Source: Gardnerella vaginalis (GTDB taxonomy: Bacteria > Actinomycetota > Actinomycetes > Actinomycetales > Bifidobacteriaceae). From it: a DNA stretch of 64,000 bases. A program made the position numbers and the translations under genes. Shown here in pieces: positions 8,921 to 19,031 of this stretch; position 1 is the stretch's first letter; every line of letters starts with the position of its first letter. Where the stretch lies: positions 11,199-75,198 of the forward strand of contig CAMPUL010000005.1 of NCBI GenBank assembly GCA_946997215.1, written 5' to 3'. Under the pieces are notes generated by a model. That model was not told the origin of the DNA and did no database searches. It was given only the letters and a program-made list of their open reading frames with translations.

Positions 8921-8936
8921 TCGAACATATGTTTGA
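8921..8936. promoter_or_regulatory. LexA (SOS) box 2, lexA side
   Basis: TCGAACATATGTTTGA is one base from the palindrome TCGAAC-N4-GTTCGA. It overlaps the predicted lexA -35, as expected for autorepression. Confidence 0.85.
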
Positions 8937-8961
8937 TTTTTTTAGAAAAGTGTATTAGAAT
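8933..8961 (+). promoter_or_regulatory. Predicted lexA promoter
   Basis: TTGATT (8933-8938), a 17-nt spacer and TAGAAT (8956-8961), followed by ribosome site GAAAGGAG at 8972-8979 and ATG at 8985. The -35 overlaps SOS box 2. Confidence 0.6.
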
Positions 8962-8984
8962 GTAAAACAACGAAAGGAGACACC

Positions 8985-9707
8985 ATGAATACCACCCAAA
9001 ACGAGCTTAGTGATTCTGCGGCGCACAACGCTGAGCCACTAACAGATCGCCAAAGAAAAATCATGGATGCTATACAGCAATGCCTCGAAGAACATGGATT
9101 CCCTCCATCTTTTAGAGAAATAGGCGAAGCTGTAGGCTTAAGAAGTCCTTCTTCCGTAAAACATCAATTACGAGCACTCGAGATGAAAGGATTAATACGA
9201 ATAAGCGCAAATAAAGGTAGAGCAATTGAAGTTATTGGAGATTTTATACAAAAGAATAAAGAAAAAGCTCATGCATTGCTTGAAAAACAATCAGCTATCG
9301 ATGTGAGCTTATATAACAGTGAGTCTTTGATAAACTCTCACGATGTTCCTCTTGTTGGAAGAATCGCTGCAGGAGTACCTATAACAGCTGAACAACATGT
9401 TGAAGATGTTATGCGTTTACCAGAAAGACTTACTGGAAGCGGAAATCTGTTCATGCTAGAAGTGCATGGAGATTCAATGATTGACGCAGCAATTTGCGAC
9501 GGAGATTATGTTGTTGTGCGAGAACAGAACGAAGCAACAAATGGAGATATTGTTGCTGCGCTGCTAGATAACGAAGCAACTGTAAAGACGTTTAGAAAAG
9601 AAAATGGTCACGTTTGGCTTATGCCTCACAATCCAGCGTATTCACCTATAGATGGGTCTCACGCAAAGATAATGGGCAAAGTTGTTACCATTTTAAGAAA
9701 AATTTAA
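8985..9707 (+). CDS. lexA: SOS response repressor LexA
   Basis: 240 residues. The N-terminal winged helix-turn-helix (residues about 20-85, SFREIGEAVGLRSPSSVKHQ) binds SOS boxes. The C-terminal S24 peptidase domain shows the Ala129-Gly130 cleavage site (RIAAGVPITAEQ), nucleophile Ser164 (HGDSMIDAAI) and Lys201 (EATVKTF). RecA-ssDNA triggers self-cleavage and derepresses the regulon. A 16-bp SOS box overlaps its promoter. It is divergent from the LysM gene. Confidence 0.97.
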   Translation: MNTTQNELSDSAAHNAEPLTDRQRKIMDAIQQCLEEHGFPPSFREIGEAVGLRSPSSVKHQLRALEMKGLIRISANKGRAIEVIGDFIQKNKEKAHALLEKQSAIDVSLYNSESLINSHDVPLVGRIAAGVPITAEQHVEDVMRLPERLTGSGNLFMLEVHGDSMIDAAICDGDYVVVREQNEATNGDIVAALLDNEATVKTFRKENGHVWLMPHNPAYSPIDGSHAKIMGKVVTILRKI

Positions 9708-9792
9708 TGATTTAAGAGATTTAAAAGATTTAAGAGATTAAAACAACTAAAGAGCGATACTGTTAAACGGACACAAATAAGCATATAAATAA

Positions 9793-9838
9793 AATCGCTG
9801 TGATCTATAAATCATATAGATTCTAAATCACAGCGATT
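9793..9838 (-). terminator. Terminator hairpin after greA
   Basis: A 12-bp perfect inverted repeat (9793-9804 with 9827-9838). On the minus strand the second arm runs into TTTTATTTATA. It could also end lexA transcription from the other side. Confidence 0.65.
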
Positions 9839-9894
9839 AGAGAAAATAGATGGATAACAAGTATGTGCTCGCTTATTAAAACAAATTCATTGTT

Positions 9895-10374
9895 CTAAGC
9901 GAGTGGATGAGAGTCCTTAATGGTTACAGAAATTTGGCGACCATTTGGAGCAGAGTAGCTAACAGTATCACCCGCTTTAGCACCGATAATTGCAGCACCA
10001 ATCGGAGATTCTGGACTAATAACATCGTAATCAGTAGCGACAGCAATATCACGAGAGCCAAGAACATAAGTCATCTCTCGACCAGCAAGATCTAGAGTAA
10101 CAACAGAGCCATTGCCAACAAGGCCTTCCTTTGGAGCCTCAAGAATCTTTGCGTTGCGTAGCTTAACAATAAGCTCGTTAATACGACCCTCGTTCTTGCC
10201 CTGCTCTTCGCGAGCAGCCTGATAGCCACCGTTTTCAGACAAATCGCCTTCGGCGCGAGCAGCAGCAATACGCTCGGTGATTTCATCACGATATTCACCT
10301 TCGCGATGAGCTAATTCTTCCTTAAGCTTATCGTAGGCTTCTTTAGTCAACAGAATTATTTTTTCTTCAGCCAT
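9895..10374 (-). CDS. greA: Transcription elongation factor GreA
   Basis: 159 residues, full length. The N-terminal coiled-coil hairpin carries the acidic tip (ARAEGDLSENGGYQAAREEQ), which enters the RNA polymerase secondary channel and stimulates cleavage of backtracked RNA. The C-terminal FKBP-like fold contains ISPESPIGAAIIGAKAGD. It lies 57 bp downstream of an FKBP gene in the same direction, suggesting co-transcription. Confidence 0.97.
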   Translation of the reverse strand: MAEEKIILLTKEAYDKLKEELAHREGEYRDEITERIAAARAEGDLSENGGYQAAREEQGKNEGRINELIVKLRNAKILEAPKEGLVGNGSVVTLDLAGREMTYVLGSRDIAVATDYDVISPESPIGAAIIGAKAGDTVSYSAPNGRQISVTIKDSHPLA

Positions 10375-10431
10375 TTTGCAATCTCCTTAACAAAGAACAA
10401 AGAGTAAAAGTAACAAAATAACCACTCGCGT

Positions 10432-10839
10432 TTAGCGAGTAGAAATAATATCAATCACAAAAACGAGTGTGTCCGAACCACCAATTCCAGCCTGCGGAAC
10501 ACCTCGTGAACCATAACCATACTCAGGCGGAATAGAAACAAGTAAGCGAGAACCAACATTATGTCCTGGAACAGTACGATCCCATCCCTGAATAACCTGG
10601 CCAACACCAATACCAAAGCTGGCAGGTGTATGTCGAGCAAAACTAGAGTCAAAAGGCTCACTTGCCCCCCAAACAACACCGTGGTAATTAACGGTAACAG
10701 TATCTCCAGCACGAACCAAAGGCCCATTGCCTTCTACCAATTCAACAACCTTAAGCCCTGCTGGCGGCTCAAGCGCTGGGAACGTCACCGTTGGCGTAGC
10801 ACCAAATTCCGCAACTACTTCTGGCATATCCTGTGCCAT
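10432..10839 (-). CDS. FKBP-type peptidyl-prolyl cis-trans isomerase
   Basis: 135 residues: a short N-terminal segment and one FKBP domain. Family residues visible are VNYHGVVWG, FDSSFARHTPASFGIGVGQVIQGWD and LLVSIPPEYGYGSRG. No signal peptide is seen, so the protein is cytoplasmic and probably acts in protein folding. The ribosome site AAAGGAGG lies before the ATG. It forms a pair with greA downstream. Confidence 0.92.
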   Translation of the reverse strand: MAQDMPEVVAEFGATPTVTFPALEPPAGLKVVELVEGNGPLVRAGDTVTVNYHGVVWGASEPFDSSFARHTPASFGIGVGQVIQGWDRTVPGHNVGSRLLVSIPPEYGYGSRGVPQAGIGGSDTLVFVIDIISTR

Positions 10840-11106
10840 TTTGCCTCCTTTATAACCTCTTATAATCCCTTACAAACATATGTAAATGCTTGCAAAAAGC
10901 CACTAACATTTACAAACTATTCATTAAAAACTTTGAATATTATAACAGTTTTGCAATTTTATAGCGTGTTTTAGATTAGCACTCAACCGCTACCTATGCC
11001 AATACGTATGTAACTTGCACAACAGTATAGCAACACAATGCAAGCAAATATGCAAACATTCTTAAGGAAAACGTAACAAAAATAACTATAACCGCAAAGA
11101 CTATAA

Positions 11107-12636
11107 CTAACACTCAACTACGTTTACAGCTAAGCCACCCTTAGATGTTTCGCGATATTTAGACATCATGTCTTGGCCAGTTTCCTTCATAGTTTTAATA
11201 GCACTATCCAAGCTAACAATATGAGAGCCATCACCTAAAAGAGCCATTCTAACAGCATTAATAGCAGTGTTGGCAGCCATAGCGTTGCGCTCGATACAAG
11301 GAATCTGAACCAAGCCACCAACCGGATCACAAGTGAGACCAAGATGATGCTCAATACCAATTTCGGCAGCATTTTCAACCTGCTGAGGAGTTCCGCCAAG
11401 AACTTCGCACAAGCCTGCAGCAGCCATAGAACACGCAGAGCCAACTTCTCCCTGGCACCCAACTTCTGCGCCAGAAATAGAGGCATTGCGCTTAAACAAA
11501 TAGCCAATAGCACCAGAAGCAAGAAGGAACTTTATTATTCCCTCCTCGCTAGAACTATCTACAAAACGCCAATAGTATTGCAAAACGGCTGGAATAATAC
11601 CAGCGGATCCATTAGTCGGAGCTGTAACAATACGACCGCCTCCAGCGTTTTCTTCACTCACTGCAAGAGCAAAAAGATTTACCCAGGCAGAGTCAGAAGC
11701 TTCCAAAGCACAATCAGCTCGCCTACGATTTTGCTTAAGCATATCGGAATTCGCAGCAAGACGAGCATACATACGCGGAGCACGCCTATGAACCTCAAGT
11801 CCGCCTGGAAGAATCTGCTGCCTAGAGTTACATCCATGTTCAACACACTCTTCCATAACTTCCCAAACATGCAACAAATAGGAACGAACATATTCGGAAT
11901 TACCGTTATGCAAAGCAAGTTCATTTTGCCAAACAATGTCACTTATGCTCTTATGCTCTTTTTTGCAAATCGAGATAAGTTCTTTGCACGTTGTAAAAGG
12001 ATATGGAACAGAAGAGTCTTCATGCGAATCACTAGAAGATTCAGAATCTTTAGGATTAGAATCTTTAGGACTATCTTCACTTTCTTCCACATTTTCATCA
12101 ACGCGGTCATGCAAACCAATCATCTTATCGTTTGCATTGCCTTTGCGAATAAATCCGCCACCAATCGAATACCAAACTTGTTCGTCAACAGTATTACCAA
12201 AGGAGTCCAAAGCAACAAACCGCATGCCATTAGGATGCGCAGCCATGCGCCGCCACTTTTCAAAAACCACGTCTGAATCGTAGTCAAATTTAATTGTATG
12301 ACTATGTGCAAGCGTTAGAGTTCCGCTTTTTTTACAATCTTCGCGAATAGTCATCATGTGTTCTGTATCAACATCATCTGGAAGGTTACCTTCAAGACCA
12401 GCAACCGATGCACGATCCGTACCATGCCCCAATCCAGTAAGAGACAAGGAGCCATATAGAGTGACTCGCACATGCGAAACGTCTTTAAGCTTTCCATTCT
12501 TTTGAAGAGAAGTCACAAAAGCATTCGCTGCGCGCATAGGACCAACAGTGTGTGAAGAACTAGGACCTACACCAACCGAGAACATTTCTAAAATACTGAA
12601 CACATATCTATTGTAAGCACAATTATTAGTAGGCAC
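11107..12636 (-). CDS. sdaA: L-serine ammonia-lyase (single-chain, iron-sulfur)
   Basis: 509 residues; converts L-serine to pyruvate and ammonia. The beta domain signature [19 protein letters not shown] lies at the N-terminus. The alpha domain shows [35 protein letters not shown] and [21 protein letters not shown]; its cysteines are the expected cluster ligands. Between the two domains is a Ser/Asp/Glu-rich linker (residues about 185-215, [16 protein letters not shown]) encoded by short repeats. The start taken is GTG at 12636 with no clear ribosome site, and an internal GTG a few codons later is possible. It follows the P-type ATPase gene by 11 bp. Confidence 0.93.
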   Translation of the reverse strand: MPTNNCAYNRYVFSILEMFSVGVGPSSSHTVGPMRAANAFVTSLQKNGKLKDVSHVRVTLYGSLSLTGLGHGTDRASVAGLEGNLPDDVDTEHMMTIREDCKKSGTLTLAHSHTIKFDYDSDVVFEKWRRMAAHPNGMRFVALDSFGNTVDEQVWYSIGGGFIRKGNANDKMIGLHDRVDENVEESEDSPKDSNPKDSESSSDSHEDSSVPYPFTTCKELISICKKEHKSISDIVWQNELALHNGNSEYVRSYLLHVWEVMEECVEHGCNSRQQILPGGLEVHRRAPRMYARLAANSDMLKQNRRRADCALEASDSAWVNLFALAVSEENAGGGRIVTAPTNGSAGIIPAVLQYYWRFVDSSSEEGIIKFLLASGAIGYLFKRNASISGAEVGCQGEVGSACSMAAAGLCEVLGGTPQQVENAAEIGIEHHLGLTCDPVGGLVQIPCIERNAMAANTAINAVRMALLGDGSHIVSLDSAIKTMKETGQDMMSKYRETSKGGLAVNVVEC

Positions 12637-12647
12637 GACACGCTACG

Positions 12648-15410
12648 TCAACGATCACTATCATAAGAGTGCAAAACACTACCATCGTTTACATTATCAA
12701 TCCAGTTTTCAATCAAGTGACTAACAAGATGCAAAACCAACCAGATAACAAAGGCAAAAATTACAGCACAAATCATAACAAACATTGCATTTCCACTCAC
12801 AGGAACATGCAAATCAAAGAAATGCGCAACAAACGGTATAAATGCACCAATAACGCCAGCAGCCGCAAAACATAAGACCATAATTCCACGCCAAGATATA
12901 AGTGGCTTAGAAACTGTGGCCAAAACTGCAACACCGAGCACAAAAACAGTAACAGCACAAATAGTGCGAGTTACACCAACAGCGTGCACGGATTCAACAA
13001 TAAGCCTAGAGGCGTTAACGTTAGAAGAATCAAGACCGCGCGCAAGCATTAAAGGAGCAAAAATGGACACAACCAAAACAGACACGGCAACAGCTATACC
13101 ATTTGGTAGAGCAAAACGAACAACACGATGCAAGAATCCAGGAACATAGCGCCTTGTATTAGGAGCCAAAGCAAGCAAAAACGCTGGAATACCAATGGTT
13201 AACGAACCGATATAGGTTATGTGACGAGGCAAATATGGGAAATTAAGACCAAGCAAAACCACACCTGCAGAAATCAGCGCAGAATACACTGTTTTAACAA
13301 GGAACAGTCCTGCAACACGTTCCATGTTTGCCATTACTTGACGACCTCTAGCAACAACGTCTGGAAGATGCGAGAAACGTGAGTCAACAAGAACAACTTG
13401 AGCAACAGCCTTAGCAGCTGGAGCAGCATTACCCATTGCAACGCCTAAGTCTGCCTCTTTGAGCGCAAGTGTATCGTTTACACCATCGCCAGTCATAGCT
13501 ACAACATGTCCTTTAGAGTGCAAAGCTTGAACAATCGCCTTCTTTTGATCAGGCAAAACGCGACCCAAAACGTCAACGTTTTCAAGAACCTCGGCAAGTT
13601 GATTTATATCTGTAGGCAACTGTCTTGCGTCCATTGAAACAGGCTTTGAGTCACCAGTTAGACCAACTTTTTCGGCAACAGATGCAACAGTTGTTGGATT
13701 ATCGCCAGAAATAACGCGACACCTAACGCCTTGCTGTCTAAACCAAGCAAGAGTTTGACGAGCGTCGGCACGTATTTTCTCTGAGCATCGAACTAAAGCA
13801 ACAGGGCGAGCGCTTGTGGACACTACTGGAGAACTGGAGAACGTTGCATCATTAGAATCGCCAAAATTACTATAAGCAACAGCTAGAAGAAGAACACGAT
13901 TACCCTGTTGAGCGTATTCGTTTACACGATTCAAAATTTGCTTAAACGAATCCGTTAAATTGCAATTATCGAAAGGAGAATCGCCAGAAACCGCAGAATC
14001 GCTGATTCCGCCTTCTGCAACCGCTGGAGCAATAGAACCGTGCAAATCGCTAGAAACAGTGATAGATTCGCGTGAACAAATCGCAGTTGCCAAAACCTCT
14101 GGAGCACCCATATACCACGTTTCAAATCTACCGTCTTTTAGCGCGTAGCGTATTGCGCTCCACTTTCTTGCAGACGAAAATGGCAAGCGAGCGCTAACAC
14201 TAGAATCAGCGGAAACACCTTGATTTTTAAGGCCTTCCATAATGGCAGAACCTGTAGCATTTGGATTTTCTTCGTTAGATAAGTCAAACAAAGCTTGATT
14301 CACCAAACGATTTGAGCCATCACCAATCAAGTCAACACCAACAAACGCGATTCCACCATCCGTAATCGTGCCAGTTTTGTCTAGATTAAGGCAATCCACT
14401 CGAGCCAAAGTTTCAACAGATTCAAGCTCCTGAACCAACGTTTTTTTACGCGCAAGACGCATTGCAGCAACAGCAAAGTTAAGCGAAGTTAAAAGAACAA
14501 GCCCTTCTGGAATCATGCCAACAACGCCAGCAACAGCAGAAACAACAGCGCTCTTCCACTGCCCCGTCTGTAAAGCTACAGCAAATCCGCCAACCTTATT
14601 GATTTGAGACCAAACAAGCAAAACGCAAAGAGGAACAACAACAATCGTCATCCACTTTAGAATCGTGTTAATTCCACGACTCAAATCGGAGATTGTTTTT
14701 GTATAGACCTTTGCTTGTGCAGCAAGCTTAGACGCATAGCTGTTATCTCCTACAGCTGTAACGCGCATTAAAGCAACGCCAGAAACCGCAGTAGACCCAG
14801 AATAAACAAAGTCGTCCGCAGCTTTACGAACAGTCACAGACTCGCCCGTAAGCATGGACTCGTCCATTTCTAAGCCCCAAGATTTAACAACATTTGCATC
14901 TGCAGGAACCTGATCGCCAGAACGAACCCACAACAAATCACCAAGCACAATACCGCTATGATCAACATAAACATTTTTGCCTTCGCGTCGAACAATCGAT
15001 TTGGAAGCAACAAGAATCGAAAGACGGTCGAGCGTACGCTTTGCGCGCAACTCCGTAACAACACCAATACCCGTGTTAATAAGAATCACAAAGCCAAAAA
15101 CAGCATCTTTCCAAGAACCAGTGGCAAGAACAACAACCATTGCTGCAAAAATGATTGCGTTAAAAAGAGTAAACACGTTTGCGCGCACAATAGAAAGAAC
15201 GGACCTAGATGTGCGATTATTTGTAACATTTACAAATCCGCGATTTACAGCATCAAAAACTTCGCTTTGCGTTAAACCTTGTTCGCTGACATCTGGCAAA
15301 TCAGGGAAATCAGAGATATTCACAGAATCTGTATAATCTGTAGAGTTTGCAGAGCTTTGCGAATCATGCCTTTTTTGCAAACTCGTAACGTTAGCGCTAA
15401 TCTTTGTCAT
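12648..15410 (-). CDS. P-type cation-transporting ATPase, CtpE-like
   Basis: 920 residues. The actuator motif LTGES is at about 188-192. The M4 motif is PEGL at 301-304 (IPEGLVLLTSLNFA), the form seen in mycobacterial CtpE, a calcium importer. The phosphorylation motif DKTGT is at 344-348 and the hinge motif is MTGDGVNDTLALKEADLGVAMG (read in two parts: MTGDGVNDTL and ALKEADLGVAMG). About ten membrane segments are visible, with a C-terminal group of six. No N-terminal metal-binding domain is present. Calcium as substrate is inferred from the CtpE resemblance. Its start overlaps the upstream lipoprotein gene by 14 bp. Confidence 0.88.
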   Translation of the reverse strand: MTKISANVTSLQKRHDSQSSANSTDYTDSVNISDFPDLPDVSEQGLTQSEVFDAVNRGFVNVTNNRTSRSVLSIVRANVFTLFNAIIFAAMVVVLATGSWKDAVFGFVILINTGIGVVTELRAKRTLDRLSILVASKSIVRREGKNVYVDHSGIVLGDLLWVRSGDQVPADANVVKSWGLEMDESMLTGESVTVRKAADDFVYSGSTAVSGVALMRVTAVGDNSYASKLAAQAKVYTKTISDLSRGINTILKWMTIVVVPLCVLLVWSQINKVGGFAVALQTGQWKSAVVSAVAGVVGMIPEGLVLLTSLNFAVAAMRLARKKTLVQELESVETLARVDCLNLDKTGTITDGGIAFVGVDLIGDGSNRLVNQALFDLSNEENPNATGSAIMEGLKNQGVSADSSVSARLPFSSARKWSAIRYALKDGRFETWYMGAPEVLATAICSRESITVSSDLHGSIAPAVAEGGISDSAVSGDSPFDNCNLTDSFKQILNRVNEYAQQGNRVLLLAVAYSNFGDSNDATFSSSPVVSTSARPVALVRCSEKIRADARQTLAWFRQQGVRCRVISGDNPTTVASVAEKVGLTGDSKPVSMDARQLPTDINQLAEVLENVDVLGRVLPDQKKAIVQALHSKGHVVAMTGDGVNDTLALKEADLGVAMGNAAPAAKAVAQVVLVDSRFSHLPDVVARGRQVMANMERVAGLFLVKTVYSALISAGVVLLGLNFPYLPRHITYIGSLTIGIPAFLLALAPNTRRYVPGFLHRVVRFALPNGIAVAVSVLVVSIFAPLMLARGLDSSNVNASRLIVESVHAVGVTRTICAVTVFVLGVAVLATVSKPLISWRGIMVLCFAAAGVIGAFIPFVAHFFDLHVPVSGNAMFVMICAVIFAFVIWLVLHLVSHLIENWIDNVNDGSVLHSYDSDR

Positions 15411-16215
15411 TTATAACCACATCCCTACTGTGAGGCGTATTGTCAATCACAGATTGAACGATTTTTAGAAGACTAGAATGTTGAATTTTACCGAAACTCT
15501 TAATTAGATTTGCGTCAAACAGATTCTCGCCATCTAAATCCTTAAGAATATAAAGCTTCGCTGCATACAAAGTGCGATCCTTAGGTGGATTTTGCGGATT
15601 AACAAGCACAACAGGAATACCAGCAGAGCGCGCATATTCAAGCGCATTAGTCCAAGATTTGCGCGCTTTTAGATCAACATGCGCACCACCAGCATTGCTT
15701 TTAACGCTAGAGTCAACGCGATCTGCTCTATCAACATTAATATTGTTTATCAAAATAATAGACACAGGCTGATTTGAAGCGTCTGTAATTGCCTCTTGTG
15801 AAGCAAAATTAGTATTTTTGACGTCTGCAATCGAAGTATATGATGCGTGCAAACCAGATTTCTCGCATATATGCAAAAGCTTAGAATCAAGAGCCGCCTG
15901 CCTAGATCCAACTACAAACAACTTTATGTCTTCTACATCAATGCCATCATGAACAATGTCGTCCAAATGACCGCTATCGCCAACAGCTTGGCTCTGAGGC
16001 GTGCAAGCACTTAGAGACGCGAATAAGAAAATCACCAATGCGGACGCAAAAGCCAAAACAACATAATTACGTTTGCACAAAACAGCACGAATCGCACGCA
16101 TAAGAACGTGTTTTGTTTTGCACATAAAGACCATAAGACTTTTATAGCACAAATCACGCACGAAGCGTATCGAAGAACAGCGCAAGAGTTCGTAACTTTG
16201 GCCTATACCCACCAA
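15397..16215 (-). CDS. Putative lipoprotein, sugar-binding-protein-like
   Basis: The frame encodes up to 272 residues. A hydrophobic segment (YVVLAFASALVIFLFASLSAC) ends in lipobox LSAC, so the mature protein should be anchored outside the membrane by lipid on that Cys. The rest (KLFVVGSRQAALDSKLLHI, SIILINNIN, GIPVVLVNPQNPPKDRTLY) loosely recalls periplasmic sugar-binding folds. No ligand can be named. The frame opens with TTG at 16215 without a ribosome site; ATGs at 16143, 16134 or 16110 are likelier starts. It overlaps the ctpE-like gene by 14 bp and probably shares its transcript. Confidence 0.7.
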   Translation of the reverse strand: MVGIGQSYELLRCSSIRFVRDLCYKSLMVFMCKTKHVLMRAIRAVLCKRNYVVLAFASALVIFLFASLSACTPQSQAVGDSGHLDDIVHDGIDVEDIKLFVVGSRQAALDSKLLHICEKSGLHASYTSIADVKNTNFASQEAITDASNQPVSIILINNINVDRADRVDSSVKSNAGGAHVDLKARKSWTNALEYARSAGIPVVLVNPQNPPKDRTLYAAKLYILKDLDGENLFDANLIKSFGKIQHSSLLKIVQSVIDNTPHSRDVVINDKD

Positions 16216-16560
16216 GATGTAAACATCGTGGATTATAGGACAAAAAGTGTGTAAAAATCAGCTCATAACTCTTACGGCAGTAGAGCTTGTGATATACAGA
16301 TGTGGGTTATTTCTTATGCGCAATGACATTCGAAGCTGTATTAGCTGAATATTTAACAATAAATCGTCAAACGATGTTACTTGTGCAGATTACGTACTGC
16401 CACAGTAGTAACACGCGACCGTTATTTTCTCAGTTGGTTAGTTGAGTTTTTAACGGTGTGTGGGCTGTGGCTTATACACCATAAGATTCATCAGCTTAGC
16501 TTTACACACTTTTTGGCCTATAACCCATAACCCGAGTAGAAGAACAGCGCAAGAGTTCGG
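16172..16560. repeat. Gene-poor segment with duplicated fragments
   Basis: The 21-bp word starting GAAGAACAGCGCAAGAG occurs at 16172-16192 and again at 16539-16559. In both places a version of AAACATCG-TG-GAT follows. A second word (16231-16257, including AAAAAGTGTGTAAA) recurs in inverted form at 16502-16526. The stretch 16216-16619 therefore looks like scrambled partial copies of the start of the lipoprotein gene region. No gene is seen in it. Confidence 0.6.
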
Positions 16561-16590
16561 GTAAGCGGCAAACATCGTAGATAACAAAAA

Positions 16591-16610
16591 CGCCGCTAAA
16601 ACTAGCGGCG
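16591..16610 (-). terminator. Terminator after tRNA-Glu
   Basis: An 8-bp stem CGCCGCTA/TAGCGGCG with a 4-nt loop. On the minus strand it is followed by TTTTTG, 10 bp past the tRNA 3' end. Confidence 0.85.
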
Positions 16611-16619
16611 TAAAATTTG

Positions 16620-16691
16620 TACCCCCTAAGAGAGTCGAACTCTTGTTGTCAGATTGAAAGTCTGGTGTCCTAACCGTTAGACGAAGGGGGC
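16620..16691 (-). tRNA. tRNA-Glu (anticodon TTC)
   Basis: 72 nt read on the minus strand. The acceptor arms are GCCCCCT and AGGGGGT with discriminator A. The anticodon loop CTTTCAA gives TTC, and the T loop is GTTCGAC. No CCA is encoded. Confidence 0.95.
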
Positions 16692-16836
16692 TTTTAACCA
16701 AACCATATAATATTAACACTCATGCGCAGTTCTTGCAAATTACGGCGTGTTGAGGGAAGATAACGCGATTCTAACAAAGCACACAACACAAGCACGCGCT
16801 ACGCATTACGCACTGCATCACAATCAAATGCGCAAC

Positions 16837-17760
16837 TCACTTTTTAACAACATACGTCAAATCGTGAATCACGCGACCAGCTTCTAATCCCTTGCGCTCA
16901 AAATTCGTCAAAACACGCCCATCAAAGCGACGCGACTCAACAAAATCAGCGTGAGGCAAATCGCCAGCATCTTGTGCATTCCCCTTGCCAACATGCTCAG
17001 TAGGCAAGCTCACGCGCAAATCGCCAGCGTTTTCAAAGCACGCCAAAGAATCCATAACCTCGTGAACATGCAACGCGTAATCCTCAATATCTGTAGCAAT
17101 TCGCCAAACTCCGCCCGCAACAAGCGCATTATGCACAGACTTAGCCAAAGATGGCTGAACAATTCGTCGCTTGTGATGACGCATTTTAGGCCAAGGGTCT
17201 GGGAAAAATGTCCAAACTTCTGCCAAAACACCGCTTTTGCACGCTGCAAGAAAATCAGGAGCGTTAACTTGAGCAATTCGCAAATTATGCAAATCCTGCT
17301 TCCCAGCCAAAAGCATAGTGTGCGCTACGCCTGGGTCGTAAACTTCTAGCGCAAGAAAATTCGTATTCGGGTTTGCAGCAGCAGCCGCAACAATGTTCTC
17401 GCCCTGACCCGAGCCGATTTCTACAATCAACGGATTGGCATTGCCCCAATTGGCCTCAATCCATTGCGAATCCACACATAAATCGCTTTTTACGCGCAAA
17501 GAACCAACACCATCCGCAATGCATAGCAAATACGCGTCCGAGTAGCGCTGCTTGGCCTTCTCTAAGCGCGCGTCGAGCCTAGCAGACCTTCGCACAAACG
17601 AAAGAATAGCCCTAGCAGATGCGTGCGTTTGTGTAGGCTTGGAAGAGTCGCCAGCAACCGCACTACCACCCTCGCCACCAACCTCGCGACCAGTCAAATC
17701 GCTAAAAGAGTGGCCACTATGCAAATCGTCACTTGCACTATCTACATTAAAATCGTTCAT
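16837..17760 (-). CDS. trmB: tRNA (guanine-46-N7)-methyltransferase TrmB
   Basis: SAM-dependent methylation of G46 in tRNA. The SAM-binding motif is [20 protein letters not shown], and family motifs [15 protein letters not shown] and [14 protein letters not shown] follow. The start is uncertain. ATG at 17760 has GGAAG 11 nt upstream; the frame continues upstream to ATG 17790 and GTG 17805. The first ~60 residues (Gly/Ser/Ala-rich, [20 protein letters not shown]) are an extension not needed for the fold. It is transcribed toward tRNA-Glu. Confidence 0.93.
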   Translation of the reverse strand: MNDFNVDSASDDLHSGHSFSDLTGREVGGEGGSAVAGDSSKPTQTHASARAILSFVRRSARLDARLEKAKQRYSDAYLLCIADGVGSLRVKSDLCVDSQWIEANWGNANPLIVEIGSGQGENIVAAAAANPNTNFLALEVYDPGVAHTMLLAGKQDLHNLRIAQVNAPDFLAACKSGVLAEVWTFFPDPWPKMRHHKRRIVQPSLAKSVHNALVAGGVWRIATDIEDYALHVHEVMDSLACFENAGDLRVSLPTEHVGKGNAQDAGDLPHADFVESRRFDGRVLTNFERKGLEAGRVIHDLTYVVKK

Positions 17761-17892
17761 TTTTAGCCAATCTTCCTTATTTTCTTGCATACGCGACTTA
17801 ATCACAACTCATCGAATAATATCAAACGCGCAAAACACTGGCACAAATACCAACACAAATACCAATACACTCACAAACAATCACAAACAATG

Positions 17893-17924
17893 TTAAAAAC
17901 ACAATATGATTCAAGCGCTATAAT
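17893..17924 (+). promoter_or_regulatory. Possible galE promoter
   Basis: A perfect TATAAT at 17919-17924 with only a poor upstream -35 (TTAAAA at 17893). Ribosome site AAGAAAGG and ATG 17979 follow. Confidence 0.4.
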
Positions 17925-17978
17925 TTCCCTATAACATTATGCAAAAACAGCATATGTAAGAAAGGTAAACGGTAAACA

Positions 17979-18989
17979 ATGACTATTCTAGTTACAGGCG
18001 GATGCGGCTACATTGGCGCACACGTTGTACACGCTCTTCACCAAGCTAAGCAAAACGTTGTAGTTGTAGACGATTTGAGCTACGGAAAGCCTACAAGAAT
18101 CGAAGGCGCACGACTTTACGGAATGGACATTGCTTCCCCAGACGCTGGAGCGCGACTTGCGCAAATAATGAAAGAAAATAACGTTGATTCTGTAATTCAC
18201 TTTGCTGCGCGAAAGCAAGTTGGAGAGTCCGTAGAAAAGCCGCTTTGGTACTACCAACAGAACATTAACGGCATGCTTAACGTTTTAGAAGGAATGCGCC
18301 AAAGCGGTGCTAAAAAGCTTGTTTTTTCGTCTAGTGCAGCCACGTATGGCGAGCCGCCTGTAGAAGTCGTGCCAGAAGACGTTGTGCCAATGCTTCCGAT
18401 TAATCCATACGGCCAAACTAAGCTTTTTGGCGAGTGGATGGCACGCGCTTGCGAGCACACTTACGGAATTCGTTTTTGCGCGCTTCGCTACTTTAACGTT
18501 GCTGGATGCGGGCCTGTGGAGCTAGAAGATCCTGCGATTTTGAACCTGATTCCTATGCTTTTAGATAGATTGCAACAAGGCAAAGCTCCTGCGATTTTTG
18601 GTAATGACTACCCTACTGCCGACGGCACTTGCATTCGCGACTACATTCATGTTTCGGATCTTGCAGACGCACACATTGCAGCGCTTACTTATTTGGATCG
18701 CGACGAGCGCAAGTACGACGCTTTTAACGTTGGAACGGGCAAAGGCACTTCTGTTCGTCAAATTGTAAACGAAGTTAGGCGCGTTACTGGATTGCCATTT
18801 AGAGAGGCGATTTTAGGGCGTAGAGCTGGCGATCCGCCACAATTGATTGGAAGCACAAAGCGCATTAACGAGGAGATGGGATGGCACGCGCGCTACAGCG
18901 TTAAAGATATTGTGGAATCTGCTTGGGCTGCTTGGCAAGCAAATCCAAATCATCATATTGATGTTGAATCATGGAAACAAGTTGACTAA
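17979..18989 (+). CDS. galE: UDP-glucose 4-epimerase GalE
   Basis: 336 residues, full length. The Rossmann glycine motif is GGCGYIG at 7-13, the catalytic Ser lies in SSSAATYG (about 117-124) and YGQTK at 144-148 holds the Tyr-Lys pair. RYFNVAGCGP and GDPPQLIGSTKR are sugar-nucleotide binding motifs. It interconverts UDP-glucose and UDP-galactose (Leloir pathway). The gene stands alone with its own terminator. A 13-bp tandem duplication (CAAGTTGACTAAG-like) spans the stop codon. Confidence 0.97.
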   Translation: MTILVTGGCGYIGAHVVHALHQAKQNVVVVDDLSYGKPTRIEGARLYGMDIASPDAGARLAQIMKENNVDSVIHFAARKQVGESVEKPLWYYQQNINGMLNVLEGMRQSGAKKLVFSSSAATYGEPPVEVVPEDVVPMLPINPYGQTKLFGEWMARACEHTYGIRFCALRYFNVAGCGPVELEDPAILNLIPMLLDRLQQGKAPAIFGNDYPTADGTCIRDYIHVSDLADAHIAALTYLDRDERKYDAFNVGTGKGTSVRQIVNEVRRVTGLPFREAILGRRAGDPPQLIGSTKRINEEMGWHARYSVKDIVESAWAAWQANPNHHIDVESWKQVD

Positions 18990-19031
18990 GCAAGTTGACT
19001 AGTCAACTCAGATGCAACTCAGATAAACAAA

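Noticed and set aside
11344..12276. A 310-codon plus-strand frame
   Set aside because: Antisense to sdaA; no ribosome site and no recognisable domain.
16450..16719. An 89-codon minus-strand frame
   Set aside because: It covers tRNA-Glu and its terminator, so it is not a protein gene.
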